Assembly (NCBI GenBank): GCA_965153355.1
Contig: OZ231126.1
Coordinates: 26,846,001 to 26,910,000, forward strand
Direction of reading: 5' to 3'
Length of the DNA: 64,000 nt
From: Flaccisagitta enflata
Lineage: Eukaryota > Chaetognatha > Sagittoidea > Aphragmophora
Each line of letters opens with the position of its first letter. Position 1 is the stretch's first letter. Position numbers and translations under genes: made by a program. Positions 35,982 to 52,437 of the stretch are shown here, piece by piece. The notes under the pieces were generated by a model. It searched no databases. It was not told the origin of the DNA and saw nothing but the letters and a program-made list of their open reading frames with translations.

Positions 35982-36838
35982 TTTTGACTAATGTGCACGT
36001 GACCCTGTAAGAATACATTTTGATTGGCCTCTAATTGTAAAGTTTGTCTTTTATTTGGAGTTCCTGTCCCTTACCATGCCAAAGTGCTAGCTACTCGGAC
36101 TTTGACAGACCCTTCTGCAAACTGCTTAGTTCATGCACAACATATTTGCGACTACTTCTTCCTAGAATTTGAACTTCATTTTTTATTCCTTTTGCCTTGG
36201 CTAGAAACGACTGTTTAACGATAGTCCAATTTCTTGCGCAAATAAGTAATGATAATGATTTTACAGTCACTTGATATGCATTTAGATTCGGGCAAACACT
36301 GTTTGTTGCAAATATATTCTAATGACGTTTTTTACATAATTTGATATCAAGGAATTCGATGTGCAGGCGAAAAAAATTTGAAACAAATTGTTAAGAGACA
36401 GACTAGACACATTAGAAAAAGGCCGTGTACACGACTACACGGTTAATAACTAGTAAGTATTCGCTTGGGGGTGGGCAGATGCAGTAATGCCGGGGGGCAG
36501 GGGTAGTTATGGGCAGAGGAACTAGGAAGTAACGCTCAGAAATCACAATTTCGTTAGATTTCGCATCATCTAAGAAAGAGTTCTGTCCTTCCGACAGACC
36601 TATCGACTTTCTTGGAGAGCGTCTAAAAAAGAATAATGATGGCTGCTTAAAAAATGCGTCTAAAAAGGTAAAATGATGGCTGCTACCGTGGACTGTCAAT
36701 AAATAGCAAACTTTCAGCGAGCTGTTTACAGACAGCCAAGTGGCTCAAAATTGAGTTGTCTCTAAACTAAAGATTAGTCAAATGGGATTTCGCTGTAGCT
36801 TGTTGCTGTGTGAGTTTTTAAATGATTTGCTCTTTGAC
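35982..36838. other. Spacer with a decayed family A fragment
   Basis: 36418-36510 resembles an inverted A right end (AAGGCCGTGTACACGACTAC, GGGGTGGGCAGATGCAG). TTTATT words near 36051 and 36182 could be inverted AATAAA signals for the ROCO gene. No other feature is seen. Confidence 0.5.
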
Positions 36839-39800
36839 TTAAACATCTTCCTCATCTTCGAAAATGTTCATTAAAGGATGTTGATCATCATCATCATCAT
36901 CATCATCATCGGCCATTGCATCGAAAACTGGAACTGATTTAGGTTTTGGCTCTTTCCTTTCGTATGTCGTGGGAGTTTCAAACTGAATTTCCTCCTTTAT
37001 TGTGAACAAGTGGATGGTGTGTGGGTCGAGTCTGAATGACTTATTGCGCATTATTTCCTGCAAGTGGACTTCCAGCTGTCGTAAATTAGAAATTTTATCT
37101 GATGTCACAATAGAGTGGCCACTGACTTGGTCGTGATAGATGAGTCTGAGTTGTTTTTTTGCCTTCATTGGGCAACTGTCAGTCTGTCCAACATGAGTAA
37201 AAACATCTTTATTAGATGTGGGAAAATGATCGAGTTTGTGAGGAACAGAATCTTTCAAGAAATCAGCAGGTTGCTCCGCAAGAAATATTGGAGTATCGAC
37301 ACTATTTTTTGGCTCTCGATGGCCTTTGTCAAACAGCAAATGCTCCTCTGTCACTGCGAGAGTATCATCACATTTTTGCGTATCTGAGTTTTCAACTTCT
37401 TCAGATTGAGCTCTTTTCGGGTCTCTTTGAGTTTTTGTGTCTCTGGATATCATCGTAATAGCTTCTGTGGGCACCTCTGCAAGCTGTTTATTGGAAGCAC
37501 TATCAGTGTCAGTTTCTTGGATCTGTACTGCGCTAAAAGCTGTAATGATACTTGTGCTAATAGTTCTGAAAGTATCAATAGCGATCCTAAAAGCTGTGTA
37601 GATAACCCTGACAATATTAGATTTCTCAGCTTCATCTGAATACATAGCCAGCCTAGAGGTATTGGTTTCCTTGGGAAGAGTTTCCTCAATAGGAAAATAA
37701 CTCTCTGATGAATCACCTTCGTGATTATGACTTGTGCCTTTTTTCAATGGAGAATTGAAATTACACCGTTTTTTTAACTGGTTGAAGCCCTCTTCATATT
37801 TCATAAAAGTGATATTTGCAACTTCTTGCATGTCCTCACTGCATACTTTAACCAAAAGACTGTCTGGCTCTTGAATTTCCCTCCTATTGATGATAGCTTG
37901 GCACTCCTTCTCCTCATGTTTTTTATGTGCTAGTGCAAACTTCACTAGAGGCGCCTCACTTGTGTCGGAAGTTAGGATGCCTAGCTGCTCCACCATAAAA
38001 GAATGCATCAAGATCCATTTAAAATCCCTTTCAACATCTTTTGCCAGATTGTCAAGCTTCTGGTCAAAAGCGTTGTCATGACTCCAAATATCACGGAGCT
38101 CTTTTAAAAATTTTTTCACCTGTAAACATGGATCTGTTTTCACCCTAACCACTGTCCCTTCAGGGTTTGGTACTCGGTATTTCACTCGATATGCTTCAGT
38201 TTGATCTCTCCATTTGCCTTCATTTGTAATCAAGAAACGGTTGCTCTCAAGCAACTCCAGATTCTTAGCGTAAACTTGGTAGTCAGCTGATGGTTGCTTG
38301 GGTATTTGAAAGTACTCCCGCATTTTAGTCAGCAGCTTCATTTGTTTCGCTGGTAAGAATAAAGCGGGATGTCCATCTAGAATTTGTGCCATCTCGGAGG
38401 GGTTCTCATCGGCCACTAGGACCTGCAGAAGATTTTGCATGGCAATAGAACAAGCAGTCTCAACACCATGAATTTGGTTGTAAAAGTGTTTGCTCTCAAA
38501 AATGGAGTGGACCAACCTAGGTGGTCTTTTGAAAGAACATTTGCAAACTTTGATGCAATCAAAGGCACGGTCACCATCACAGCAGGGATAATTTTCATTC
38601 CATTGAAACATGAAGCACTCTCTGCCCATCTCCAAACACTCGGGGGAGATGATAGAGGTATTGTAAAACAGGTTTGACAACAGATTTTTTATGCCAATGA
38701 TGGCTCGGAGGAGCAGCACCCAATGAGCCTCGATGGTTCGTTTATTAGCCATGGACAGAGTTACATCAACTGTGTTGTGCTCAGTGCAACTTATAAACAT
38801 TCTGTAAGGTTCCCAATTGATGACATGGCTACCTTCAAAACACTCAATTTTAAGTTGCTGTTCAACTCCTGTCAGTCTGGCAAGACTAATGCAACCTTCA
38901 AATATGCACACAGACATTTGTGAAAACATGCTTGTTGATATCCTGTTTTTGGTGCCTTGTATTTCCTGAAATTTAAATGAAACAGTCAGGTGTTGACTTG
39001 GTTTCCAAGGAGTTCCTTTGTACCTTCCTTCTCTTTTGGTAAAAAACGGTATGATACACACCCCTTCATCAAGTTCATAATCATGAATGATGGTCAAAAT
39101 GTTCACCTGCTTCAGTGTAGACAGAAATGCAACAAATGCGTCTTTTTCAAGTTCTGCCATCTGAGGACAAGAACTAAAAAAGTTTGGGTCCTTGTATTCC
39201 ATTGCAATCTTCATACTTCCTCTGATGCAACATTTTGCAAAAAGCATTTGAGCCAGTTTTACAGGTATTTTCCCCTCAGTAAGCAATTTGATGGTGTGAG
39301 TATATTTTGCATCATTTTTTGAATATTCATGTTCTGCATAGCTTCTGACAATAGCCTCTTGCTCGTGACTGAAGACACTCTTCAAAAGGGAACACAACGG
39401 CAACATCTGATGGAATACAATCTGCCTCCTTTCTTTAGATGGTCCCCAAACAATCGACCCCATACAAGCATAAGCCTCGAGTATCTTCATTGTTTGCCAC
39501 TCACTTTCGTGGGGATCATAAATTGGGTAATTTGTCTCATCTTCTCCTTTGCTTACTTTCAAATCAACTCTGAGTAAATCATTGTTTTCCTCACCGCCAT
39601 CATCACAAGACTCTTTCACCTTTGTTGTAGAAGATGCCTCACTCATACTTCCCTCAACCTCATGCTCAATCTCATGCTCAACCTCTTCCGTATTTTGCTC
39701 TTTGTCAGAGCCGAGATTGTTTCCGTCAATCTCCTCGTCATGAGGATGACTCATTTTGAATTCATGTTTAACAATCTCTAGTGGTACAAATAGGTCATTC

Positions 39801-41350
39801 TTGTACCTCTCCATAATGGCATCGTAAACCAGTTTCCATCTTTTTGGGACTGCAACATTGAATTGTCTTTTGATCAGCTCAACGATATTCAGATTCAGTT
39901 GCTTCAAACCATCGGGAACGACCTCCACACCTTCCACATTGTCACTGAGATTGAGGTTGTTTTCAAATATGGGTGTATATGCTTCTCCAGTTTTTGAACT
40001 GAAACCAATCATCAAATCAGAATTAAATCCAGGCACAAAATGCAGCAAATGATCGATTTTTTGCAGCTGTTTTTTGATGATGCTTGTTTCTTCTCTTCCT
40101 GATCCTGCTTCCTCCTGCGTTTTAGATTTCTCTTTCCCTCCCTCTCTTGTTTCCAGGACTTTTAGTCTTTCTTCAAGGTGTGCTCTCATATACTCATGCC
40201 TTCCAGTCATTTCCTCTCGAATTTCTTCCAAAAGTATCTTGATCTTCCCCATACATATTGCGATCTGTCTTTGTCAACACAACAATGAAATTGGCACCAA
40301 AGACAGCTTCAGTAATTCTTTGGATCCAACTTTTGACATTTTGAAGCAGTACTCCTTCATTTATAAGTAAACTCTTACAGCTTAGGACTAGCGCAAATAA
40401 TCCATGATTTCTACTGAGAAGAGGCATAGTAAGGTTGTAGTCCACATGCCCTCCTATGTCAGAGATATTCAAACTGAATTCACCAACTTGAGCTTGATAA
40501 ACATCAGCCGCTTCGGTTCTGTCTTCCTTGCTTATATTGTCTGCTTGCGGACTTTTCTTCTCTAGAGTGCGCCCAAATGAAGTCTTTCCCTCCATCGTAT
40601 CGCCAACAAGCAAGATGCCGGTTTGATTTGGAATGAGCATTTTGTCAGCAGGAAAGAGCATTAGGAATTTCAAGGTTTCCTCCTCTCCTTGTGCGTATAC
40701 AAAGTAAGGAACGTATGTTAGGGGGTTGTGATCCAGATTTATGACATTTAGACTTACGCGCTCATCAATGAGTTCATGTAAATATGACGGGGGTCTGTGA
40801 GCTGAAAAAAGGACAGAAACACTTGCTCGATTGTCATCAAACTTTCCTCCCAGTTGGAGAAAGTCAACCATTTCTTTTTGAGGAAGTATTTTGATTTGGT
40901 TGTGACTCAAGTTTAAATACAATCCACCGCGAATGAAGGAAGAATCGACAGTTTCCAGAGAACAGTGGGATGCATCAAGCATTTTCAACGCTGAATCAAC
41001 AGGCAGTTTTGGAAGGTGAATCAAACCTACGAAAAAAGGCCAAGGATGAAAAAAAAGCCATTAAATGTTGTTTCATTTCCAAACCCTAGTATTGTAAACA
41101 GGGAGATCTGGACTGGCTCTTTTTGAAGGAGCGCTGCTTCTAAATAAATGGAGCAACAGACGACAGATTGGACGCATTTGAAAGAGTTTTGATAACGCTT
41201 AAGATTGAGGCCAATCTGGGGTCTGAAGCTCTATTTGGCTGGGAGTAGTGTTGAGAGCCAGTCCAGATTTCTCTGCTCACCCTGTTATCCTCATTGAGGC
41301 AGTACCAGTAGCGAGTTATTTCTACTTACTTTCTTATGTTTTTGCAGTTA

Positions 41351-41393
<43 letters not shown>

Positions 41394-42148
41394 AGTTTTG
41401 TTCCTTTTTCGTGATAGCTGTAGGTTTTACAATTCTCGTCATCATCAGTTCCTTAGCGCTAAGCGTCCTCATCCTAAACACCTTCATTGTCATCATCATC
41501 ACCTTTATCATCACCAATATCGTCATCATCATTGGCATAACCGCTATCATTGCCATCATCTTCATTCTTCATTCATATCATCATTAGTATCATCAAATCA
41601 AATATTTGTAAATGAATTCACCTTTGTTTCTGCATAGGTTGACTTTCTCCAATCGATGATGAAAGAAGTCGTCGGGCAGTGATTGAATGTTACAGAAATG
41701 CAGCTCAAGCTCAACCAATTTATTTGTTGATTTCAGCTCTGAAAAGTCAATTCTTTTCAAGTTATCGTTGCACGTTGCAAAAATTCTCTTCAGAGTGTTA
41801 ATTTGTAACAGCCAGGAAGGGAGTGTCTCTAAGTTGTTACTTCGAAAATTGACGATTTCAATCGCCGGGAGCTTCTCGTTCCAGCGAGGGACCTTCGTCA
41901 AATCGCGTCCTGGCATGCGCGGGCCATTTCCGTAGAGACAAACTCTCGTCAGATCTGTCAGTTTCTCCGCGCCCTCGACGGTCATCACGGGATTCCCGTG
42001 ATTCAAATCGAGCCATTTAATTATTTTGGCGCGATCCTTATCAATGTCCACGATGATTTTCTTTATGCCCTTTGAAAACGGCAACTCAAGGTAGCCATTC
42101 TGATCGACGTAAGTAGAATGATCGATACGAAACACATTTTCACGTTGG

Positions 42149-42182
<34 letters not shown>

Positions 42183-42184
42183 GC

Positions 42185-42233
<49 letters not shown>

Positions 42234-42306
42234 GAGCATGTTGTTGAGCATGTTGTCTCTGTTGTTGTGGTGGTCGTAAATTGGAAAAGAAATGAATGCG
42301 TTGTTT

Positions 42307-42376
<70 letters not shown>

Positions 42377-42379
42377 GGC

Positions 42380-42415
<36 letters not shown>

Positions 42416-42481
42416 GGCTGTTGTTTACATTGTTTTTTTCGAACACTTTGATGTTGTTGTTGTTGTTGTTGTTGTTGTTGC

Positions 42482-42515
<34 letters not shown>

Positions 42516-42553
42516 GAGGTCGAACATGTTTTTGTCGCTGTCGCGATCTTACA

Positions 42554-42647
<94 letters not shown>

Positions 42648-42807
42648 GAATCTGTTGTTGTGAATGTTGCCGTTTTTGCTGTTGATGGTTTTGAATCTCC
42701 TGCGGGCTTTCTGGTTCCTGTTGGTTTTCTTGTTGCTGATATCGTTGTTGTTTATCCTCCACATCTTTTTGCGTCACGTCTTCGCTCTCTGGACAGGTTG
42801 CCTCCAT
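36839..42807 (-). CDS. ROCO protein: polyQ, leucine-rich repeats, ROC GTPase, COR
   Basis: Two exons, 41622-42807 and 36839-41026, joined by AAAG|GTGAAT and CGTAG|GTTTG. About 1802 residues if one base is discounted (below). Residues about 50-235 are glutamine runs. Leucine-rich repeats follow (about 260-500) across the splice. The ROC G-domain has P-loop GDTMEGKTS (about 537-545), DIGGH (about 585) and TKTD (about 647). The COR-like region and a long tail ending in an Asp run follow. No kinase domain is present, so it is nearer to the MFHAS1-like or non-kinase ROCO proteins than to LRRK. ROCO proteins are dimeric GTPases of the cytosol that act in signalling. Just after TKTDRN the frame shifts at a CCCC run (40247-40250, GGGG on the coding strand), and removing one base restores one continuous frame. 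That may be a sequencing error or a real lesion. ATG 42807 is the first in frame; a further 5' exon is possible. Confidence 0.85.
41348..41394. repeat. (TTG)n in the ROCO intron
   Basis: Short GTT repeat in the 595-bp intron. The rest of the intron is degenerate CATCAT sequence. Confidence 0.95.
42144..42650. repeat. (TTG)n blocks encoding polyglutamine
   Basis: Four long TTG blocks separated by short unique bits, read as CAA on the minus strand, in the N-terminal exon of the ROCO gene. CAG codons are rare. Confidence 0.97.
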
Positions 42808-43704
42808 CGTTCCATTCACGTCGATGGCAAATGAATAAGTCAATAGTTTAATGATTTGCTGGCTTAGAATAATCGATGAAAATTTGTTGTTGTTGTTGTT
42901 CTTGTTGTTCTTGTTGTTGTTGTTCTTGTTGTTGTTGTTGTTGTGTTTGGTCCTAATAATTACGTTGTACCATCTTGCTCAAAAATATCGTCTCAGTAAA
43001 CAAAATAGTTCCTATTTCTTGTATTAAATAAAATTTTTCTGCACACATTTAGTGTAGGTTTTTTTTTGGTTCGGTTTTTTTCTATTGTATTCATATTTAT
43101 TTGGGAAGACTTAAATGTAGGATTTTCAAACAATTTTTAGAATAAGTTCTTCAAATTTTATTGCATTTTTTTTTATCACTTTTATACCTATATTCATTTA
43201 TTTTTAAATGAAATTCAAAGAAAAAAGCTGTTTGGTGGCAACTGACAGATCTTTTAAAGTTGTTTCTAATGGTCATTTTTTTTTATCATTTTATGATTAT
43301 ACGCAAAAAAAAAATAAATAAACAAGTCAACATATTTCAACTTATCTATTTTTTTCATATTTTCTGCCCTTTGTTGATCTGAACATTTTCATTCTTTTGG
43401 TATGATGTGTTTGAACAAGTTAGTATTTGCTTGTGTCGTAATTACTATAGTGTTATTTATTGTTGTTGCTTTTATCGTTGTTTTGTTATTATTCGTGTTG
43501 ATATTGTTTATCATGCTTTCTTGCTTTTTTGTTTGTTTTTAATAAAATCGCTTCTCGTTCTTGTTTCCACATAAATTTCCACTCCTGTAATTCATACGGA
43601 TTTCTTGTCTTCGTCACAAAACCTGATTTAAACAATGCCATGTTTTGTTATGCCACTAAATGTACAAAGCATTGCATTGCGTCGAAACCTTCTTGCCCTT
43701 CTTT
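42808..43704. other. AT-rich spacer upstream of the ROCO gene
   Basis: Contains a degenerate TTG tract (42886-42942) and T-runs. No gene is seen. The ROCO promoter should lie here, but no motif stands out. Confidence 0.5.
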
Positions 43705-43906
43705 TTTAGTTGCGGACACGCAACTCTATAAGAGGCTTTGTCCGTCCATCCATCCATCCGTCCGTCCGTCCGTCCGTCCGTCCGTCCATCCGTCCGTCCG
43801 TCCGTCCGTCCGTCCGTCCGTAAGGATCGAGTCGAAAAGTGTGAAAACGCGCATTTCCACCCCTGCCCACCCGTCCGCAACTGGTGGCCGTGTATCCGGC
43901 CTTGTT
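43705..43906 (+). mobile_element. Family A element, complete, with 7-bp flanking duplication
   Basis: Left hairpin AGTTGCG-GACA-CGCAACT (43708-43725), CTCTATAAGAGGC, a clean (GTCC)n tract (43739-43820), right arm GTCCGCAACT, right hairpin GGCCG-TGTATC-CGGCC-TTG. CTTCTTT stands at 43698-43704 and 43907-43913. Confidence 0.95.
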
Positions 43907-44768
43907 CTTCTTTACCACACGTTATGGGGACTAGAAAGGCTTTTTTCTAGGTTTTAGAAAATTCTCGATCATGAATGATGGCGATAAGGATTTTGCTCGA
44001 AAATTTCTTAAATCAACAAAACATCCTATTTTTTTCCTAATCGAACAGATTATTAAAACGGCGGATTGGCTGCGACCCATCTTTAAGTCTCATTAAAGAG
44101 TCAAATTCCTTGAAACATATCCATTATGATATTCAACTTTTTCTTACGATGCTGCTGGTAGGAAGTGCTTTTGTTTTTAATGTTGAATGAAAATTAATCT
44201 TTTTAATTCCTCAGTAAAAGTATCAAGTGCGAAAATGCAAAAATTTCCAGAGATATGAATTTTTACGGAAAAGTTATGAAAACTTTTTTTTCTTTTTTTC
44301 TTTTTTTTATTTGGGCCAATAGCGTGAGTCTCCTTGAAGCCCGATTCAGCGGCCATTATGACCGACTCACGGAATATTTAATCAAACCTATAAAAGCCGC
44401 CCCCTAATGCCGGGGCGTGACCTTTAGTCAACCTCAACGACATCTTATCTCATTTTTTGAAAACGAATCAAAAGAAGCTCCAAAGTTCATTTACGTTCCA
44501 ATGACGAGGGAAGCATCGATGTTAGAAGTCAAAGGAGACACGCAGAGTGATCTATATCGTAGCATCTAAAAACCAATATGTTTACAGGACAGGACAGGAG
44601 TGATCTATATCGTAGCATCTAAAAACAATTATGTTTACAGGACAATTAAGTACTAATCAGTGGCACCATTTCAATCAATATCAATTAATGATCAATCAAT
44701 GATCAATCAATGAATGAAAAAAAAGTTCGATCCAAAGCAAAGTGTAATTTTTTTCAGTGTTCTGAATA
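43907..44768. other. Spacer with a 53-bp tandem duplication
   Basis: AGTGATCTATATCGTAGCAT occurs twice (44545 and 44598), each followed by TTATGTTTACAGGAC-like sequence. No gene is supported. Confidence 0.6.
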
Positions 44769-45009
44769 CAAGTGACGCGGGGTCACAATATCGTTGCGGA
44801 CGGGTGGGCAGGGGCAGCCAACCCTCATCCACACTCAACAACCCACCCAACCCCCTTTCCAACACAGATCCAAACACAAAAAGCTTTCAAAACGCTCATC
44901 TTCCAACTTTTCGACTCGTGCTGACGGATGGACCAATGGACCAACGGACGGACCGATGGACGGACGGACGGACAAAGCCTCTTATAGAGTTGCGTGTCCG
45001 CAACTAAAA
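44769..45009 (-). mobile_element. Family F element, reverse, complete
   Basis: CAA-GTGAC-GCGGG-GTCAC start, GTTGCGGACGGGTGGGCAGG, CA-rich middle, GGAC tract, left hairpin AGTTGCGTGTCCGCAACT and A-run. Confidence 0.93.
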
Positions 45010-45727
45010 AAATAGACAGTGAGAAAAATTGAAATGTAAGTCATGGATAAAATTTTCAAGGATCACAGACAGTATTACAGCATGAACTCCACAGCATAGC
45101 ATAGCTTAGCAAACGGAAAGTATAGACGACTGAAAAAAAGAAGGAAATGTCATGTTTTTCACGTTGGAGTAAAGGATTTTAAGTTATGCTAGATAGTCGA
45201 TCATTGCGATCATTTCAGATCAATCAGAAGACACAATTACAACCCAAATATCATCACCATTGGGAATCGAATTTTATATAAATTGTTATATCGCTTTAAT
45301 GAATCAACTTTTGAATCTTATTTCATTGGGATTTGGGAGAGTCAGAGGACACGAACTCCGCCCTTGAAAATCTCGCTTTTAATGAGAAGAACGAAGGGAA
45401 AAGGGAAAACCCTTTCGTTTGCCACAGAAAAAATTGGGAGCACGACTATACTTCCTATTGTTTATCTTTTTGATGGACGAATGAAAATATTGTCTAATGT
45501 TTGTACTATGTTTTTTTTTAAAGATGCTAAATTGCATGTTTATGCACACACACTCGAATTTCACTCCCTCCACTTCATCCAACTACTCGTCCATGACCCC
45601 GCCAATGCCCATATTGACTTCTCCTCATACATATACTGATACCCATAGCGACTCTCGTATCTTCTACCTCTACTTCATTCTCCACCTTCTCCCCCTTCTC
45701 CTTATCAAATTCCACAATATTTTCTCC
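45010..45727. other. Spacer, 3' flank of transporter gene 1
   Basis: No supported gene. Pyrimidine-rich at 45640-45730. Confidence 0.5.
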
Positions 45728-49547
<3,820 letters not shown>

Positions 49548-50224
49548 ATTGTTATTTTCACCTCGCGTAAAACATTGATTTGGATAAAACGAGATCACAG
49601 TGTATGACAAAGTTGATGCTATAAGTTGGTTTTGGAAAGACAAATCTTTGTTTTGGTCGGTTAAGCTCCCATAGTTTTTTTTTCTGTTTTGAAGTACAAC
49701 TAGAAGATTCGATAGACATTGTACATGGGTGATGATTAGCTTTTATAGTATGAGTGGTGCATAATTGAGAAAGAGCATATCATCTACCTAAAAGCTGTAT
49801 GCCTATATGAAATTCACTGCACTGTCATATGTTATGTTTGTTTAAAAGATGTTCAATTATTCAATTGTTCATAAATCGAAAATCATAATTCTCCTTTGTA
49901 GTTGTGACGAAGGGGCGATGGTCAAAATGACATCTTGCAATTAACCTTTCCATCTAGAGAAGACACATATGTTGACAAATTTGTGGATAACAGATTGTGG
50001 ATAACAGATAGGTGGTATGGAGATGTGGCGAGCGCAAGGAGATTTGAAGCTATGAATTATGAGTGATGAAGACAATAAGAATGGATCATGAAATAACATT
50101 ACTCATCACTTCAAAGATATCTATGCATTGGCTTACCCTCTTAGATCAAAAGAAGACAATTCATTTAGGTATAAAATCAGCATGTTCCTTTTATGCATTC
50201 ATTTATACGATGTCCATCTGGCTT
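49548..50224. other. 5' flank of transporter gene 1
   Basis: Promoter expected here. No recognisable motif and no other gene. Confidence 0.45.
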
Positions 50225-50293
50225 AAATTCTCTCTCACTCTCTCTCTCTCTTTCTCTCTCTCTTTCTTTTCCTCTTTCTCTTTCTCTTTCTCT

Positions 50294-50346
<53 letters not shown>
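50225..50346. repeat. (CT)n microsatellite with TTTCTC variants
   Basis: CT repeat mixed with CTTTCT units. Confidence 0.96.
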
Positions 50347-50351
<5 letters not shown>

Positions 50352-50364
50352 ATTCTATGCATAC

Positions 50365-50440
50365 TCGCATCTCTATTAGTGGGTCTGTCAATCCGTTAGT
50401 CAGTCCGTTCATTCGTCGGTATGTCCATTTCACCTTCCTA
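50365..50440 (+). mobile_element. Family H left-end remnant
   Basis: CTCGCATCTCTATTAGTGGG then TCTGTCAATCCGTTAGTC, matching the second arm of the H left hairpin and the sequence after it. The first arm is lost. Confidence 0.65.
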
Positions 50441-50535
50441 AAAATCGTAGTTTTTAGCACTTTCAGCAACAGGGAGGTCGCCTATCAAACCGAACACACC
50501 TTTAGTTGTTTCGAGAGCTTCTTTTTATACTCCTT

Positions 50536-50666
50536 TACACGGTATGGAAATAAGCTGTTATTAGTTTTGCAAAGACATCATCATCCAATTCCTCGTCAAT
50601 CTGACCCAAAATTGTCCCCTGCATAAGGGAAAACCGGCGCGAAAAAAATTCAGCTCTAATTTTTTC
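50536..50666 (-). repeat. 130-bp repeat R, copy 1 (coding-like)
   Basis: About 90% identical to 54689-54820 in inverted orientation. On this strand it reads AEFFSRRFSLMQGTILG without a stop, and a stop comes at the end of the match. See findings. Confidence 0.85.
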
Positions 50667-51000
50667 CAGGGGTGTATATAGTTGCACGACCTTTGATTTC
50701 TTTCCCCCCCCTGGTCCTTTGATTTTCTTCCCCGCGGGGTTGGATCATATTGGATTTTCTTCCCCAAATACCCCCTATATAATAATATTTTGGTTTGAAT
50801 AGTATAAAATAGTGTTGTAGTAACTAAATATCACATTTTAGTACTGTCATAAGTATAAAATCTCCTATATTTTTCATGTTTTCATTTTTCCACCCTTTGA
50901 TTTCCTTCCCCATTTCCAAATCCTTTGATTTTATTCCCCCCCCTGCCGGGGGGGGGAATATGCAAGAATATACAGGCCTGATTTTTTCGTCCATAACCCT
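50667..51000. repeat. Degenerate CCTTTGATTTTCTTCCCC repeats
   Basis: About five dispersed units of CCTTTGATTT(T/C)(C/A)TTCCCC. A CCCCGCGGGG palindrome lies at about 50731 and a C-run/G-run pair near 50938-50958. Confidence 0.7.
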
Positions 51001-51262
51001 CTGTCTCCAAGGAAAAAAGGCTCCAATTTAGTTTGAAATAAAATGAGTCGGTCCAACAATTTTTTTTCTTTCTACTTCATTAGTATAGATATAGACTCCA
51101 ATAAGATAAGCTTCTGGACGTATTAGTCAGACAATAGACAGGTTTCACCTAAAAGCATGCTGGAACAGCTTGTCAACTGCTTCTTTACAGCTCTTGATTG
51201 CATTTTATCCTTTTTTTTTCTTATGCGCGGAAGCGCAAAGATTTTTTACTCAGTTATTATTT

Positions 51263-51405
51263 AGATGCGTCCACGCATCTCTAAAAGACTTGTCCGTCCA
51301 TCTGTCCATCTGTCTGTCCATCCATCCGTCCGCACATTTGCCCGTCCGTCTGTCCATCCGTCTGTCCGTCTATTCATCCATCTTTCCGTCCATGGTGTTA
51401 TTTCT
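51263..51405 (+). mobile_element. Family H left part
   Basis: Left hairpin AGATGCGT-CC-ACGCATCT at 51263-51280 after TTATT, CTCTAAAAGACTTGTCC, long GTCCATCT tract. No right end follows directly. The nearest H right end in this orientation is at 54868-54912. Confidence 0.8.
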
Positions 51406-51530
51406 TTTGCGTTAAATTGTCACGTCCCTAAGTCCTATTCTATCTCTCCTTCTTCAGAACAATGAAACATTTTCGAAAACACTGCTGATAATCTATCCCT
51501 TGCATCAGCCACTCGTATGCCGATGTTTTT

Positions 51531-51698
51531 TGTTGCAGACACGAAACTCTATAAGAGGCTTTGTCTGTCCGTCTGTCCGCCTGTGGGCACGAGACGGAAA
51601 GTGGGAAAACGAGCATTTTAAAAGCTTTTTGTGAATGTGTCTGTGTTGAAAGGGGGGGTTGGCTGAAGCATTGAAGCGTTGTGACCCTGCGTCACTTG
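51531..51698 (+). mobile_element. Family F element
   Basis: Left end TGTTGCAGACACGAAACTCT (stem decayed), CTATAAGAGGC, GTCC tract, right hairpin GTGAC-CCTGC-GTCAC-TTG. Confidence 0.88.
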
Positions 51699-51794
51699 TT
51701 TTGGTTTCTGTCTCATGCTGATTATGTAATTTGAATTCTACGGAATTACGATGAAATTTTTGTTTCATTTCAATGAGAACGCCGTTACACTTTT

Positions 51795-52374
51795 AATCGC
51801 GTGCTACGCGACTCTACCCTGATACCTGATTTATCTGTCAGTCGATTGGTCCGTTGGTTGGTTGGTCAGTTGGTTGATCGCTTGGTCAGTTGGTTTTCTT
51901 TTTGGGCAGCGGCTCCAAAGGGGCCAATGACCTTTGCTTTCACAATTACAGGAAATTTCTCCTTCTCCTCCCACTCCACCCCCCCCCCCGCATCAAAGCC
52001 CAAATTTTAGCCTCAAGGCTCAGCCTTGAGGCTCCAATCCCAGCCTTGAGGCACCAATCCCAGCCTCTAAGCTCAACTTCGTGCCTCAACTCAAGACTCC
52101 CATCCCATCTCCAAAGCTCCCACCCCAGCCTCAAGGCTCAACCATATGACTCTAATCCCAGCCTTATGGCTCAAATCCCAGCATCACGGCTAAAATCCTA
52201 ACCTCATAGCTCTGATGCAAGCAGCTTCTTAAATCATGGCCTCCATGCTTAAATCCTAGCCCAGCTTAGGTCAGCCTAGGGGCAAATACCTGCCCAAATA
52301 CCCTAGTGACCTTCTCTATCACTGCCCCTGCCCACCAGCACATGACTAGGGTAGCCGTGTATATAGCATCGTTC
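51795..52374 (+). mobile_element. Family A element carrying a B element
   Basis: Left hairpin AATCGCGT-GCT-ACGCGACT after TTTT, GGTTGGTC tract, B (51901-52285), right half with CTGCCCACCAGCACATGACT and a decayed right hairpin. Confidence 0.82.
51901..52285. repeat. Family B foldback element, right end decayed
   Basis: GGGCAGCGGCTCCAAAGGGG left terminus directly after CTTTTT, then 20-bp array units (GCCTTGAGGCTCCAATCCCA), and a decayed AGCTTAGGTCAGCCTAGGGG right terminus. Confidence 0.8.
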
Positions 52375-52437
52375 CTATGCAATATTGCTGAATACAGCCT
52401 TAGACTAACTCATTGTCATATTCTGGTTCTGTACAAG

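Noticed and set aside
45283-45639. 118-residue plus-strand frame
   Set aside because: No family resemblance, and it sits in the 3' flank of transporter gene 1. Length alone is not enough support.
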